DNA of 64,000 bases, from NCBI GenBank assembly GCA_020634895.1, contig JACKAV010000010.1:114288-178287 (forward strand), given 5' to 3'. The translations under genes were made by a program, and so were the position numbers. Of the stretch, positions 8,809-17,908 are shown piece after piece (the stretch's first letter is position 1; the number at the start of each line of letters is the position of its first letter). The notes beneath the pieces are model-generated. The model searched no databases and was not told the DNA's origin. It worked only from the letters and a program-made list of their open reading frames with translations. Source of the DNA: Anaerolineales bacterium (GTDB lineage Bacteria; Chloroflexota; Anaerolineae; Anaerolineales; Villigracilaceae).

Positions 8809-11800
8809 ATGAGCAAGGCGGTAAAGTACGAGGCATTCTTAAAGTTGGAAACCGGCGCCCATACTGCACGTGTCCGGCAGCTGCTTGTCACCCCTGATGA
8901 AAGGACGATGATCACTGCCGGTGAAGATAAAACCATCCGCGTTTGGGATATCGAAACCAAAAGACAAACCGGTATGCTGCTGGGCGAGATCGGACCCGGC
9001 TCACACGGAAGCATTCAGGCAATCGCGATCAGCCCAGACGGAAAATACATCGTTGCGTTCGCATGGATGTACCCCGAATACTCCTTCGAAGCAGAAGACC
9101 GAGAAACCGATGTACGTGTGTTCGAACTTGCGACTGGAAATTTACAGGCAGGTTTTCGCTTCCCCGGTACGCTTCAAGACCTGGACTTCAGCCCCGATGG
9201 ACGTCAACTGGCGGTTGTTGGCAACCCGAAAGCGGACGAACGCCATGGATATGTGTACGTTTACGATGCCAAGCAGATATTAAAAGGATTCGGAAAAATC
9301 CCCAAACCGCTTGCGAAAGATATTGTTTATCAAAATGCATTGCTTCCTTCCTATGTCCGTTTTGTTCCGGATGAACAAAAGCGAGCTGCTGAAAAACGCA
9401 TCGCAGTATCGACATGGCTTCACTACATGGGACCAGCGGAATACACAGGCAAACTGGTCTGGTATTCATTTTCCAAAACAAATGGATTAAAGAAAACCGT
9501 GGAATGCGACACGGTCGATTACATTACACCCGATTCATTCACTGCCAGTCAGGAGTATGTCGTTTTAACAGCGCATCACGGCGACCAAAAGAAATTCTTT
9601 TGTTACGACCATTCCGGAAATTTCGTAGCGGACGTATCTTCCGAAACAAGCCCGGCGCAGCCGATCTTTTCAAAAGATGGGAAACATCTCATCGTCGGTC
9701 AGCGCGGCGATAACGTACTGACCCAGGTCAAGGTGTATTCTGTAGCGTTTGGACAGTTTCAGGTCAAAAGCACATATTACGGTCATGACGCTGCAGTGGA
9801 TGCCGTTGCCCTGCTCAATGATGGAAGCGCCATCAGCGCGGGCGGCGACCAGAACGCGATCCACTTTTGGAGTACGGAACACCTCGAAGGAGAAATGACC
9901 GCCGAGATCAACGGCGTTGGGCGGATCATTCACGCGGTGGGCATCAACGAACAGGAGCAGATCGGTATCGGCAACCGCGACGACCTGCGCGATGAAAAAG
10001 GCGAGATCGTCCTGCAAAGGATGTTCGATCTGCGCGCCATGAAGCTGGGCGTCTCATCCATCAAGGAGGCAGCCTCATATCGCCGCGCACAAACAAAATT
10101 CGGCAAGCTGGAACTTCAATGGATCGTCAATGGTGATAACGCCAACCTTTGGCTGCTTCCCGATGGCTGGCCCTTCACCGGCGTTTACCCGGTCGGTTGG
10201 TATTACCCCACAACGTTTGGCTTCACCGAAAATGGAACCGTGATAACCGGCGCGAGCGATGGCAAGATCCGCGTTGCACCACCAGCACCGGATGGAAATT
10301 ACGAAGTGCCTGAACGCCTGTTGGTGGGACATTCGGCACGCGTGATCGACCACGCAGCCTGCGGACGCTGGCTCGTCACTACCGGCGCGGATCAAGTCAT
10401 CCGCCTCTGGTTCATGGACGATGTGGCTGAGTCTACCCAAACGGAGCTTTACCCCGCCTTGAATTTGTTCGTCGGCGCGGACGATGAATGGGTTATCTGG
10501 AGTCAAAGTGGATACTACAACGCCAGCCAAAAAGGCGACCGGCGCTTCGGGTATCACATCAACCGCGGCACGGATATGGAATCCCTATACTTCCCCAGCG
10601 ACCGGTTCATCAAATCATTCTTCCGCCCGGATATCATCCAGGCGATCCTCGAACACGGAAGTGAGGAACGCGCACTATCAGCATTGGAAAACGCCGACAC
10701 CAAAGCGGTGGATGTAGCCAAGATCCTGCCTCCCATTGTGGAACTCCTGCCGAATGGAATCGTCGCTGAGAAAGATAAAGTCACGTTCAAATTTTCGGTA
10801 CAGGTATTAAATCCCGATATACCCATCACCCGTGTATGGATCATACAGAACGATCAATTTGTATGGAAAGCCCCAAAGATTGCAACCAAATATATGGTCA
10901 CGCTGCCGCTCACGGCGGGTCCGAACCGCTTCAAAATCCTCGCCGAAACGAAAAGCACAAAGGCAATGCCGCTGATCCGGGTCATCATGGGTCCCGAGAA
11001 AAAGTCCGGTACAAAAGGAAAAAGCGGAGTGGGTCAGCCGCTCGATGGGACAGGAACCGCCCGGGGCGGCGCCAAAGCTGCCGAAGCCGCGAGGTCGCAA
11101 ACGAACACATTCCTAAGCGACGAAGATAATGGAACGCTCTTTATTCTCGCGGTGGGCGTTTCCACCTTGAAGAACGAGACCGAGGATTTCAAGTCGCTGC
11201 GATTTGCGGACGACGATGCGATAGGCATTTACAACGCGCTTGGCAGGTCAAGTTTTTCCGACAAGTTGAGTAAAAAAAGCACGTTGAAGAACAAGGCGTT
11301 TTCATCCGTTGATGCAACGATCCTGTTGAATGAGAAAGCAACAAAAGACGCCATTCTCAAAGCCGTTGACAAGATCAGCGATAAGATCCGAAAAAGGAAT
11401 GCGACTAAAAAAGTGCATCGCGATGTTCTTCTGGTATTTCTCTCCGGGCATGGCATACGCCGAAGCGATGATTTTGAGCGGGAGCTATACTACTGGAACT
11501 ATGACCTGCTCAAGACCAGCACGCGCGCGACTGGTTTATCTTTCATTGAACTTGGCGAAAAGATCACCTCCCTCCCAGCAGATGTGATCCTCGCAACGGA
11601 TGCCTGTCACTCCGGCATGGCGGGCAGTGACCTCGTCCGCGGGCTGGACCCGAACGAATTGGCAAAGCGCATCTATGCCATCAACGAGCGCGGACTTTAC
11701 ATTTTGAACGCATCCCGCAGTGAGGAGTTTGCCCGCGAGCATGAAAAGATCGGGCACGGCGTGTTCACCAAGGCGATCTTGGAAGCGCTCGAATTCGAAA

Positions 11801-11928
11801 GCGACCTGACGATGATGAACTTGATGGCGTCCATTCAAAAGCGGGTTCTGTACTACACAAATCATCTGCAAACGCCTGTCTTCCGCATGTACGGTGATCT
11901 TTTGCCGCTAACGATCTTCGAAAAATAA
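8809..11928 (+). CDS. WD40-repeat orthocaspase (peptidase C14 family)
   Basis: A 1039-residue protein. The N-terminal half (about 10-560) is a WD40 propeller region with repeats such as ITAGEDKTIRVWDI, ISAGGDQNAIHFW and VTTGADQVIRLWF. A middle segment (WVIWSQSGYYNASQKGDRRF, then an Ig-like stretch to about 730) is the type seen in bacterial WD40-caspase proteins. The C-terminus (about 770-1039) is a caspase-fold protease with dyad His881 (LSGHG) and Cys933 (DACHSG, the form typical of metacaspases and orthocaspases). No signal peptide is seen, so it should be cytoplasmic. A strong CGGAGG site precedes the ATG. Metacaspase relatives usually cleave after Arg or Lys; the target here is unknown. 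The adjacent cyclase and Lys-rich protein genes are discussed in the findings. Confidence 0.9.
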   Translation: MSKAVKYEAFLKLETGAHTARVRQLLVTPDERTMITAGEDKTIRVWDIETKRQTGMLLGEIGPGSHGSIQAIAISPDGKYIVAFAWMYPEYSFEAEDRETDVRVFELATGNLQAGFRFPGTLQDLDFSPDGRQLAVVGNPKADERHGYVYVYDAKQILKGFGKIPKPLAKDIVYQNALLPSYVRFVPDEQKRAAEKRIAVSTWLHYMGPAEYTGKLVWYSFSKTNGLKKTVECDTVDYITPDSFTASQEYVVLTAHHGDQKKFFCYDHSGNFVADVSSETSPAQPIFSKDGKHLIVGQRGDNVLTQVKVYSVAFGQFQVKSTYYGHDAAVDAVALLNDGSAISAGGDQNAIHFWSTEHLEGEMTAEINGVGRIIHAVGINEQEQIGIGNRDDLRDEKGEIVLQRMFDLRAMKLGVSSIKEAASYRRAQTKFGKLELQWIVNGDNANLWLLPDGWPFTGVYPVGWYYPTTFGFTENGTVITGASDGKIRVAPPAPDGNYEVPERLLVGHSARVIDHAACGRWLVTTGADQVIRLWFMDDVAESTQTELYPALNLFVGADDEWVIWSQSGYYNASQKGDRRFGYHINRGTDMESLYFPSDRFIKSFFRPDIIQAILEHGSEERALSALENADTKAVDVAKILPPIVELLPNGIVAEKDKVTFKFSVQVLNPDIPITRVWIIQNDQFVWKAPKIATKYMVTLPLTAGPNRFKILAETKSTKAMPLIRVIMGPEKKSGTKGKSGVGQPLDGTGTARGGAKAAEAARSQTNTFLSDEDNGTLFILAVGVSTLKNETEDFKSLRFADDDAIGIYNALGRSSFSDKLSKKSTLKNKAFSSVDATILLNEKATKDAILKAVDKISDKIRKRNATKKVHRDVLLVFLSGHGIRRSDDFERELYYWNYDLLKTSTRATGLSFIELGEKITSLPADVILATDACHSGMAGSDLVRGLDPNELAKRIYAINERGLYILNASRSEEFAREHEKIGHGVFTKAILEALEFESDLTMMNLMASIQKRVLYYTNHLQTPVFRMYGDLLPLTIFEK

Positions 11929-12024
11929 GGTTTTGTGTCACTCCAATTGGAGATGAAGAAAATATAGTTTTTGTGATATTCTGTTTTTGGAACAACGATC
12001 AATGTCAATAAAAGGAGAAAAGCC

Positions 12025-12399
12025 ATGCCAGCAAAAGCCATCAAGCCCAAAAAGACCGCGCCAAAGAAAAGCAAGCCCAAGAAGAGCGTCGCCAAGAAAA
12101 CCAAACCGAAGAAGAGTACTGCAAAAAAAGTCACTCCTAAAAGAAGTCTGGTTAAGAAAAGCACAGCGAAGAAGAGTACTATAAAGAAAAGTACAACCAA
12201 AAAGATTGCACCAAAAAGTACGGTCAAGAAAAGCACTCCTAAAAAGACCGTCAAGAAAAAGAGTCCATTGGGTGCTGGTGCGCAGTTGGATTTCCAGACG
12301 ACCTCCGATAAGGGCGGCGGCGACTCGACCAAAGGCGGCGGGGACTCCACGAAGGGTGGCGGCGATTCCACCAAAGGCGGCGGAGACGCTTCAAACTAA
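12025..12399 (+). CDS. Lysine-rich histone H1-like protein with C-terminal GGGDSTK repeats
   Basis: A 124-residue protein. Residues 1-85 are almost entirely Lys, Pro, Ala, Ser and Thr in KKS, KPKK and KKST units, like eukaryotic histone H1 tails and bacterial H1-like DNA-binding proteins. The C-terminus holds four imperfect GGGDSTK units from a 21-bp tandem repeat. It has no hydrophobic segment and should bind nucleic acid or another polyanion; a role in nucleoid compaction is inferred. AAAGGAG precedes the ATG and a strong terminator follows. It is 96 bp downstream of the orthocaspase gene on the same strand. The many Lys residues would make it very easily cleaved by a protease specific for basic residues. 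Confidence 0.82.
   Translation: MPAKAIKPKKTAPKKSKPKKSVAKKTKPKKSTAKKVTPKRSLVKKSTAKKSTIKKSTTKKIAPKSTVKKSTPKKTVKKKSPLGAGAQLDFQTTSDKGGGDSTKGGGDSTKGGGDSTKGGGDASN
12310..12393 (+). repeat. Four tandem 21-bp coding repeats (GGGDSTK)
   Basis: Four consecutive 21-bp units encode GGGDSTK three times and then a diverged GGGDASN. Third-position differences between units show the array is not brand new, but unit number could still vary between strains. Confidence 0.85.
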
Positions 12400-12405
12400 A
12401 ACGAC

Positions 12406-12446
12406 AAAGGCTTGCCCTCTTTAGGTTGGGGCAAGCCTTTTGCTTT
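12406..12446 (+). terminator. Rho-independent terminator after the histone-like gene
   Basis: AAAGGCTTGCC (12406-12416) pairs with GGCAAGCCTTT (12430-12440), followed by a T-rich stretch. It ends the cyclase-caspase-histone-like block. Confidence 0.88.
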
Positions 12447-12471
12447 GGCGTGGTTTAGCTATCGTATCAGT

Positions 12472-12984
12472 TTATGCTTCGTAATCAATAAAATCGTCCA
12501 CACCGAAAAGGTCTTCGTAACGATTTAGCAGAATTGTGGTCATACGCATAAATTCGCCGTCCAGATCTTTGCCCGCCGACTCCAATTCCTCTTTGTGTGT
12601 GATCAACCGCTCCCGAAAACTGATCGCAGATGATTTTGGCAGCAGCGGCTCGATCTCACGAATCAGGTCAAGTGTTTCCTGAATGATGGATAAACCTGCC
12701 TGCAAGGAAATGTCATCTTCGAGTAGTTGACGGAGGACTTTGCATTTGTACTTTCCGCAACTGCGCGGGTAATCTGGAGACGTGTAGACTTTGCAAACAC
12801 CATCCACCCACATTGCACAAGGCTGGAGAAAGCCACGCTGACGCGGGTCATCGCGGATGACTTTCAACCCAAGTTTTTCCACGGGGTCCAGTTCGGGCGC
12901 GTTTAGCCGCACCCAGGAAAATAGATGCCCTGAGCAGCACAGTCCACAGGCTTTACATAATTGATTCGCGGCAGAGTCCGTCAT
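12472..12984 (-). CDS. YkgJ-family cysteine cluster protein
   Basis: A 170-residue protein with the cysteine pattern of the YkgJ/Fe-S oxidoreductase-like family: CKACGLCC near the N-terminus and C-x(7)-C plus CGKYKC in the middle. The family is thought to bind zinc or an iron-sulfur cluster, but its reaction is not established. The open frame reaches 39 codons further upstream, yet that part is unlike the family, so the ATG at 12984 giving MTDSAANQLCKACG is preferred. No clear ribosome site is visible. It is convergent with the histone-like gene. Confidence 0.78.
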   Translation of the reverse strand: MTDSAANQLCKACGLCCSGHLFSWVRLNAPELDPVEKLGLKVIRDDPRQRGFLQPCAMWVDGVCKVYTSPDYPRSCGKYKCKVLRQLLEDDISLQAGLSIIQETLDLIREIEPLLPKSSAISFRERLITHKEELESAGKDLDGEFMRMTTILLNRYEDLFGVDDFIDYEA

Positions 12985-13116
12985 GGCAGGGATAATATCG
13001 CATGGAAACGAAACTGGCAACACAGGGGGGTGTAAGCGTGGAAAATGCATCAGAAAGCCGAAGCCGCCATCCCGTCCGATTAGAAGCAGGCATTGTCCCA
13101 TCTAATATATACATAC

Positions 13117-13155
13117 AAAAAGCGGACCACATCGAAATGCAGTCCGCTTTTTGTT
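13117..13155 (-). terminator. Rho-independent terminator of the Yip1-family gene
   Basis: AAAAAGCGGAC (13117-13127) and GTCCGCTTTTT (13142-13152) form an 11-bp stem that ends the gene at 13171; the hairpin is symmetric enough to work on both strands. Confidence 0.85.
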
Positions 13156-13170
13156 TTATTCTGATTCGTT

Positions 13171-14307
13171 TTACGACGACAGATTTGCCCCGCCAAGGAC
13201 AAAGAAAATCAAACAGCCGAAGATAAAGAAAAGAATTCCGGGTGCGAAGATGGCGCCAATCGCCGCGCCCGTCGAGATGGAATGAGATGCCCGCAAGGCG
13301 CGCACATTTAAGACAAGACCATAAATGCCCACCGGCAGACTCAAACACTGACCCGCAACCGGTATCACGGCAAGGAGAGATGTGATCATGGTCATCGGCG
13401 CCAGATAGGAAGCCAGGGCATATACAGTGCGGCGGTAATTTCCGCCACCGCCAAAAAGCATGGCCATCAGGTTTTGGATGCCGCCTGTGATCGCAATATT
13501 AAGCATGTTGCCAATCGGCGCCGCCACAAGCATGAACATCGCGACCATGATCATGAGCGTGGTTGAAGTCAATTGCCGATACCCAAGCAAGCTTCGAAAA
13601 TCCGGGTCGTTCAGGATCTGCGAAAATTGCGAAGAGTTAAACATAATAAAGAGCGGAGCGACCAAAGCATTGACCAAACCAGCCACTGCCATCCAGGAAA
13701 AGGCGCGCTCAAAACCAGCTTCAGGGTCGTCCAACACATCTTCGAATGCCTTGACATCCTGCACGGTGAGGACGGTCATCCAAACATCGAAAAAGGAATA
13801 CGACCGCGCGGCAGGTTTGGATTTTGAATTGGACCTGGACAACATGGAATTGTCTTCATATTCAGAAGGATCCATCTCCCAGGGCTGTTTCTGTGATGAT
13901 GAAGACGCCTTTGTTTCCGGCGCTGACTCATAGGATGAATACGAAGAAAAAGCAGAGTACGGGTCTGTGTTTTGCTCGGAATATGGGTTGGTTTGAGGTT
14001 CTTCCGCAGCGGATGAATAAAAAGGATCCGTATTTGATTGCGGGTAAGCCGTTTCTTGCGAATCCGGCTTGGGCAACTGGCTTTGCATCATGGACAACGC
14101 TTTGGACACCTGCTGGTTTCCGGGATTCTTTTGCAGGCATTCCTCCAAAACCTCCACCCGCCGCTCGGTCGTTGTACACGTCTCCACATACCAGAACCAT
14201 GCCTGAATATTATTCGGCTCCGTATCGATCAAACCCTGAAGGATTCTTCGCGCTCCCAACTTTTGACCGTTGCGGATCAATTGAATGGCTTCATTCAAAT
14301 TCGACAT
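13171..14307 (-). CDS. TPR plus Yip1-domain membrane protein
   Basis: A 378-residue protein. Residues 1-75 form a TPR-like helical region (LNEAIQLIRNGQKLGARRIL), residues 75-185 a Ser/Gln/Glu-rich disordered linker, and residues 190-378 a Yip1-type domain with about five membrane segments. Bacterial Yip1-domain proteins have no firm function. AAAGGAGGG lies just before the ATG. It is downstream of the ALDH gene by 17 bp on the same strand and may be co-transcribed with it. Confidence 0.75.
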   Translation of the reverse strand: MSNLNEAIQLIRNGQKLGARRILQGLIDTEPNNIQAWFWYVETCTTTERRVEVLEECLQKNPGNQQVSKALSMMQSQLPKPDSQETAYPQSNTDPFYSSAAEEPQTNPYSEQNTDPYSAFSSYSSYESAPETKASSSSQKQPWEMDPSEYEDNSMLSRSNSKSKPAARSYSFFDVWMTVLTVQDVKAFEDVLDDPEAGFERAFSWMAVAGLVNALVAPLFIMFNSSQFSQILNDPDFRSLLGYRQLTSTTLMIMVAMFMLVAAPIGNMLNIAITGGIQNLMAMLFGGGGNYRRTVYALASYLAPMTMITSLLAVIPVAGQCLSLPVGIYGLVLNVRALRASHSISTGAAIGAIFAPGILFFIFGCLIFFVLGGANLSS

Positions 14308-14324
14308 ACGCCCTCCTTTAAGAG

Positions 14325-15848
14325 CTAATCTCCAAATTTAATTCCCTGAGCCAATGGCAGTTCCTTTGACCAGTTGATTGTGTTGGTTTGCCTGCGCATA
14401 TAGGTCTTCCAGGCATCCGAACCGGATTCGCGCCCACCGCCCGTTTCTTTTTCGCCGCCGAACGCCCCGCCGATTTCCGCGCCAGAGGTGCCGATGTTAA
14501 CATTCGCAATGCCGCAATCCGAACCGCCCGCCGAAAGGAAGGTTTCCGCTTCACGCAAAGAATCGGTGAAGATCGCGCTGGAAAGTCCCTGCGGGACATC
14601 ATTATGAATACGAACGGCATCTTCAATGGTTTCGTACTCAAGCAAATACAGGATCGGCGCAAACGTTTCTTTTTTAACGATCTCGGTCTGTGTCGGCATT
14701 TTGATGATGGTCGGCTCGACAAAATTGGGTCCCTTTTCAGGAAGCATATGCCCGCCGGCAACGATCTCACCGCCATCCTTCACCGCCTGATCGATGGCTT
14801 CCATCATCTCTTCCACAGAAGAATTGTCCACCAACGGACCCATCAACGTATCCTCTTCAAGCGGATTGCCGATACGCACCTGCTTGTAAGCGTTCGCCAG
14901 GCGCGTGGTCAACTCGCCGGAAATATTCTTTTCCATAATGATGCGGCGCGTGGATGTACAGCGTTGTCCTGCCGTTCCCACTGCGCCGAACAGAATCGCG
15001 CGGGTCGCCATATCCAGGTCGGCTTTCTTTGAAACGATGATGCCGTTGTTGCCGCCAAGCTCAAGGATGGTCCTGCCAAACCGGCGGGCAACAGCCTCAG
15101 ACACATGCACACCGATCTCCGTGGAACCCGTAAACGATACCAGCGGAACGCGCTTATCGTTCAACAGCAGTTCACCGACATCCCGCCCGGAGCCGATGAC
15201 AAGATTGAAGATGCCGCTCAAGCCGTGGTCCGCCATGACCTTGTTGGTAATATGCGTCACAGCAACCGCGGTCAGCGGCGTGTATGAAGAAGGTTTCCAC
15301 ACAACGGTATCACCGCAGATCGCAGCCAAAGCAGAATTCCACGACCAAACTGCAACAGGGAAATTAAACGCAGTCACCAGTCCCACGATCCCCAACGGAT
15401 GCCATTGCTCATACATACGGTGCGCCGGTCGTTCAGAGTGCATGCTCAAGCCGTACAACATGCGGCTCTGCCCCACCGCAAAATCGCAGATGTCGATCAT
15501 CTCCTGAACTTCGCCGTGTCCCTCCGCGCGGATCTTCCCCATTTCCAATGTGACGAGGTCGCCAAGCGGATCTTTCAACTCGCGAAGGGCATTTCCCAGA
15601 TCGCGGACCACTTCGCCTCGCTTCGGCGCCGGAACCTGCCTCCACTTAAGAAAGGCCTCTTGCGCCGCTGATGCCACCTTCTCATATGTCGCCGGTGACG
15701 CCTGCATCACCTTCGCGATCACCTCCCCCGTAGACGGGTTATACGAAACCAGTTCCTTGCCGTTCTTGTCCATCATCCAATTATCGACGCCTGTGCTTGC
15801 TCCGGCATTCACAGGTTGAATATTCAGCTTTTCGAGCAGAGCTTTCAT
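14325..15848 (-). CDS. Aldehyde dehydrogenase, ALDH7 type (alpha-aminoadipic semialdehyde dehydrogenase-like)
   Basis: A 507-residue NAD-dependent aldehyde dehydrogenase. Catalytic Cys297 lies in GTAGQRCTSTRR and the general base Glu in LELGGNN; both neighbourhoods match ALDH7/antiquitin and bacterial piperideine-6-carboxylate dehydrogenases of lysine degradation. FTGSTEIG marks the cofactor fold. The ATG at 15848 follows CGGAGA and gives MKALLEKLNIQP; an upstream extension in the open frame looks non-coding. The substrate is inferred from family resemblance only: no other lysine-degradation gene is adjacent. Confidence 0.88.
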   Translation of the reverse strand: MKALLEKLNIQPVNAGASTGVDNWMMDKNGKELVSYNPSTGEVIAKVMQASPATYEKVASAAQEAFLKWRQVPAPKRGEVVRDLGNALRELKDPLGDLVTLEMGKIRAEGHGEVQEMIDICDFAVGQSRMLYGLSMHSERPAHRMYEQWHPLGIVGLVTAFNFPVAVWSWNSALAAICGDTVVWKPSSYTPLTAVAVTHITNKVMADHGLSGIFNLVIGSGRDVGELLLNDKRVPLVSFTGSTEIGVHVSEAVARRFGRTILELGGNNGIIVSKKADLDMATRAILFGAVGTAGQRCTSTRRIIMEKNISGELTTRLANAYKQVRIGNPLEEDTLMGPLVDNSSVEEMMEAIDQAVKDGGEIVAGGHMLPEKGPNFVEPTIIKMPTQTEIVKKETFAPILYLLEYETIEDAVRIHNDVPQGLSSAIFTDSLREAETFLSAGGSDCGIANVNIGTSGAEIGGAFGGEKETGGGRESGSDAWKTYMRRQTNTINWSKELPLAQGIKFGD

Positions 15849-15920
15849 GGCATGTCTCCGAAAAAATTTTTTGGGAATTCTAGCATGAGGCAGGCGAGAT
15901 TTGCAAATTTCGCGCAGGGT

Positions 15921-15926
15921 TATAAT
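15921..15926 (+). promoter_or_regulatory. -10 box of the thioesterase/racemase operon, probably leaderless
   Basis: TATAAT ends seven bases before the ATG at 15934, which would place the transcription start on or next to the start codon. No Shine-Dalgarno site is present. Confidence 0.6.
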
Positions 15927-15933
15927 CCAAAAC

Positions 15934-16374
15934 ATGAAAAGACAAATTCCCTATCACGGCTCCTGTTTTGTATGCGGCAACGAAAATCCGCACGGCATCG
16001 GTATCACCATGTTCGTAGATGACGACGGCGTCCTTACCTCGGAATTCACCCTCGACGAAGCCCAGCAGGGACCTCCCGGACATACACACGGCGGCGCATC
16101 CGCTGCGATACTGGATGAAGTCATGGGTCTGGTCGTTTGGGCGGCGGGGCACAAAGTATTGGCGGCGAACATCAACATCAACTACCGCAAGCCGCTGCCG
16201 CTGCATCAGCCGTTACGGGCAGAAGCCCGCATCGCCGAAGTGGGCGAAAGAAAAATCATCAGCGAGGGAAAGATCCTTTTACCCGATTCAACTGTCGCCG
16301 TGGAAGGAAGCGGCGTGTACGTCATCGCCACTCGTTTCTTCGAGAATCCCCTTATAAGCGGAGTCCAAATATGA
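15934..16374 (+). CDS. PaaI-type hotdog thioesterase
   Basis: A 146-residue hotdog-fold protein. The GHTHGGASAAILDEVMG segment (about residues 48-64) is the helix and catalytic region of PaaI/acyl-CoA thioesterases, and NINYRKPLPLHQPL is the following strand. An N-terminal CFVCGNENPHG motif is shared by a subgroup of these enzymes. It should hydrolyse an acyl-CoA, with unknown chain type. The ATG at 15934 follows a TATAAT box at leaderless distance. Its stop overlaps the racemase ATG (ATGA), so the two are translationally coupled. Confidence 0.85.
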   Translation: MKRQIPYHGSCFVCGNENPHGIGITMFVDDDGVLTSEFTLDEAQQGPPGHTHGGASAAILDEVMGLVVWAAGHKVLAANININYRKPLPLHQPLRAEARIAEVGERKIISEGKILLPDSTVAVEGSGVYVIATRFFENPLISGVQI

Positions 16375-17066
16375 AAACCATCGGTCTTATTGGCGGCATG
16401 AGTTGGGAGTCATCCATTGAGTATTACCGCATCATCAACGAAACGGCAAAGGAAAAACTGGGCGGACTGCATTCGGCAAAGAGCCTGATGGTGACGGTGG
16501 ATTTCGCCGAGATCGAAAAACTTCAGCACGAAGACCGTTGGGATGAAGCCACAGAAATTCTGGTCAAGTGCGCGCAAGACCTTGAACACGGCGGCGCGGA
16601 TTTTATTGTGCTATGCACCAACACCATGCACAAGCTCGCGGATCAGATCACAGCGAATGTGAATATTCCATTTTTGCATATTGCCGATGCGACCGCAGAA
16701 AAGATCGTTGCTTCTGGAATGAAACGCATCGGTTTACTCGGCACACGTTTCACAATGGAACACGATTTTTACAAGGGGCGATTAATAAATAATTTTGGTC
16801 TGGAAGTGCTCGTCCCTGAGAAAGAAGACCGCGACATTGTCCATCGCGTGATATACGATGAACTCGTGCAGGGCAAGATCGTGGATGTTTCGCGCGATGA
16901 ATATAAACGCATTATGGAAGAATTGATCGCGCAAGGCGCGGAGGGAATCATTCTTGGCTGTACGGAGATCGAACTGCTCGTTAAACAAAGTGACAGCCGA
17001 GTACCGCTGTTCCCAACAACCCTGATACACGCCGTCGCTGCCGTGGAGAAAGCGTTGGAAGAATAA
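16371..17066 (+). CDS. Aspartate/glutamate racemase family protein
   Basis: A 231-residue two-domain enzyme that interconverts L- and D-amino acids without a cofactor. The paired catalytic thiols are Cys82 (VLCTNTMHKL) and Cys197 (ILGCTEIELL), and the N-terminus IGLIGGMSWESS is characteristic of aspartate racemases (RacD/YgeA type). The start at 16371 is the ATG inside the ATGA overlap with the thioesterase stop. Broad amino acid racemase activity is equally possible. Confidence 0.88.
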   Translation: MKTIGLIGGMSWESSIEYYRIINETAKEKLGGLHSAKSLMVTVDFAEIEKLQHEDRWDEATEILVKCAQDLEHGGADFIVLCTNTMHKLADQITANVNIPFLHIADATAEKIVASGMKRIGLLGTRFTMEHDFYKGRLINNFGLEVLVPEKEDRDIVHRVIYDELVQGKIVDVSRDEYKRIMEELIAQGAEGIILGCTEIELLVKQSDSRVPLFPTTLIHAVAAVEKALEE

Positions 17067-17161
17067 GACATCGGGTTGATTTTCGCGCTTTATAACCAAA
17101 TGTCCTATTTACCGGACTGAGCGATTGAATATACTCCTGCCAGATAGATTCAGGAGACGAT

Positions 17162-17842
17162 ATGTTCAACTTATTCAAAAAGAAAGAACCCGAAAAGACT
17201 GTAAATCCCTTTATCGAACTTAGATCGCACTACATGGGAAATGTGCAACTTAAAGACTGGCCGAAGGAGGATCTGACAACACATCCCTGGTCATTGTTTG
17301 TCGAAGCGCGCAAACAATTGCTTGCCAAAAACAACACAAAAGCGGAAAAAATCTACCGCCAGATCGTAGAAACGCCTGACCTCGAGCCGCGTCACTATAT
17401 GCAAGCGTGGATGTTCCTACGGTATTTCCTGAAGGTCCAGCCCAGCCCAGAAATCGCCAAAATAGTTTACGCCGTCATGGTGGAGGTGAGCACGGAGACA
17501 GGTGTCATGAGCGTGGTGGCATACACCGACCACAAAGCGCGAAGTTTGCATTCCGCTGGCGGCGGAGTGGTATGGGAAAATCCCAATAACGCTTTGAATG
17601 AACAAACGGACGCTCTGATAAAAACCGCAGAAGCTGCACTCGAAGCCATTCCGCTTGTGGTGGTGGATGTCCTGCCGAACCCGCCCAAACAAAAAGACCA
17701 TGTATTGATAAGCATCGCAACTCCATCGGGAATCTACCACGGACTGGGAACCGGCGAATTTATGTGGAACGATCCGCATGCAGGTCCGATATTGAACGCT
17801 GGAGGGAATCTGTTGAAAGCGCTTGAAGGTCTTAAAAAATAA
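17162..17842 (+). CDS. Conserved-looking protein of unknown function
   Basis: A 226-residue soluble protein with no family I recognise. Residues 40-110 look TPR-like (ARKQLLAKNNTKAEKIYRQI). The C-terminal part has alternating strands (PLVVVDVLP, DHVLISIATPSGIYHG) and no cysteines. CAGGAG precedes the ATG and a terminator follows, so it is a single-gene unit. Confidence 0.7.
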   Translation: MFNLFKKKEPEKTVNPFIELRSHYMGNVQLKDWPKEDLTTHPWSLFVEARKQLLAKNNTKAEKIYRQIVETPDLEPRHYMQAWMFLRYFLKVQPSPEIAKIVYAVMVEVSTETGVMSVVAYTDHKARSLHSAGGGVVWENPNNALNEQTDALIKTAEAALEAIPLVVVDVLPNPPKQKDHVLISIATPSGIYHGLGTGEFMWNDPHAGPILNAGGNLLKALEGLKK

Positions 17843-17849
17843 TTACTGT

Positions 17850-17882
17850 AAAAAACGTCCTTTTTATCGGGGCGTTTTTTAT
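17850..17882 (+). terminator. Rho-independent terminator
   Basis: AAAAAACGTCC (17850-17860) pairs, with one G-T pair, to GGGCGTTTTTT (about 17870-17880) and runs into T residues just after the stop codon of the upstream gene. Confidence 0.75.
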
Positions 17883-17908
17883 GCAATAAGACCGTGTTAT
17901 TATCTGCA

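Noticed and set aside
12985..13101. N-terminal extension of the YkgJ-family protein
   Set aside because: The extra 39 codons are unlike the family and have no ribosome site; the ATG at 12984 fits better.
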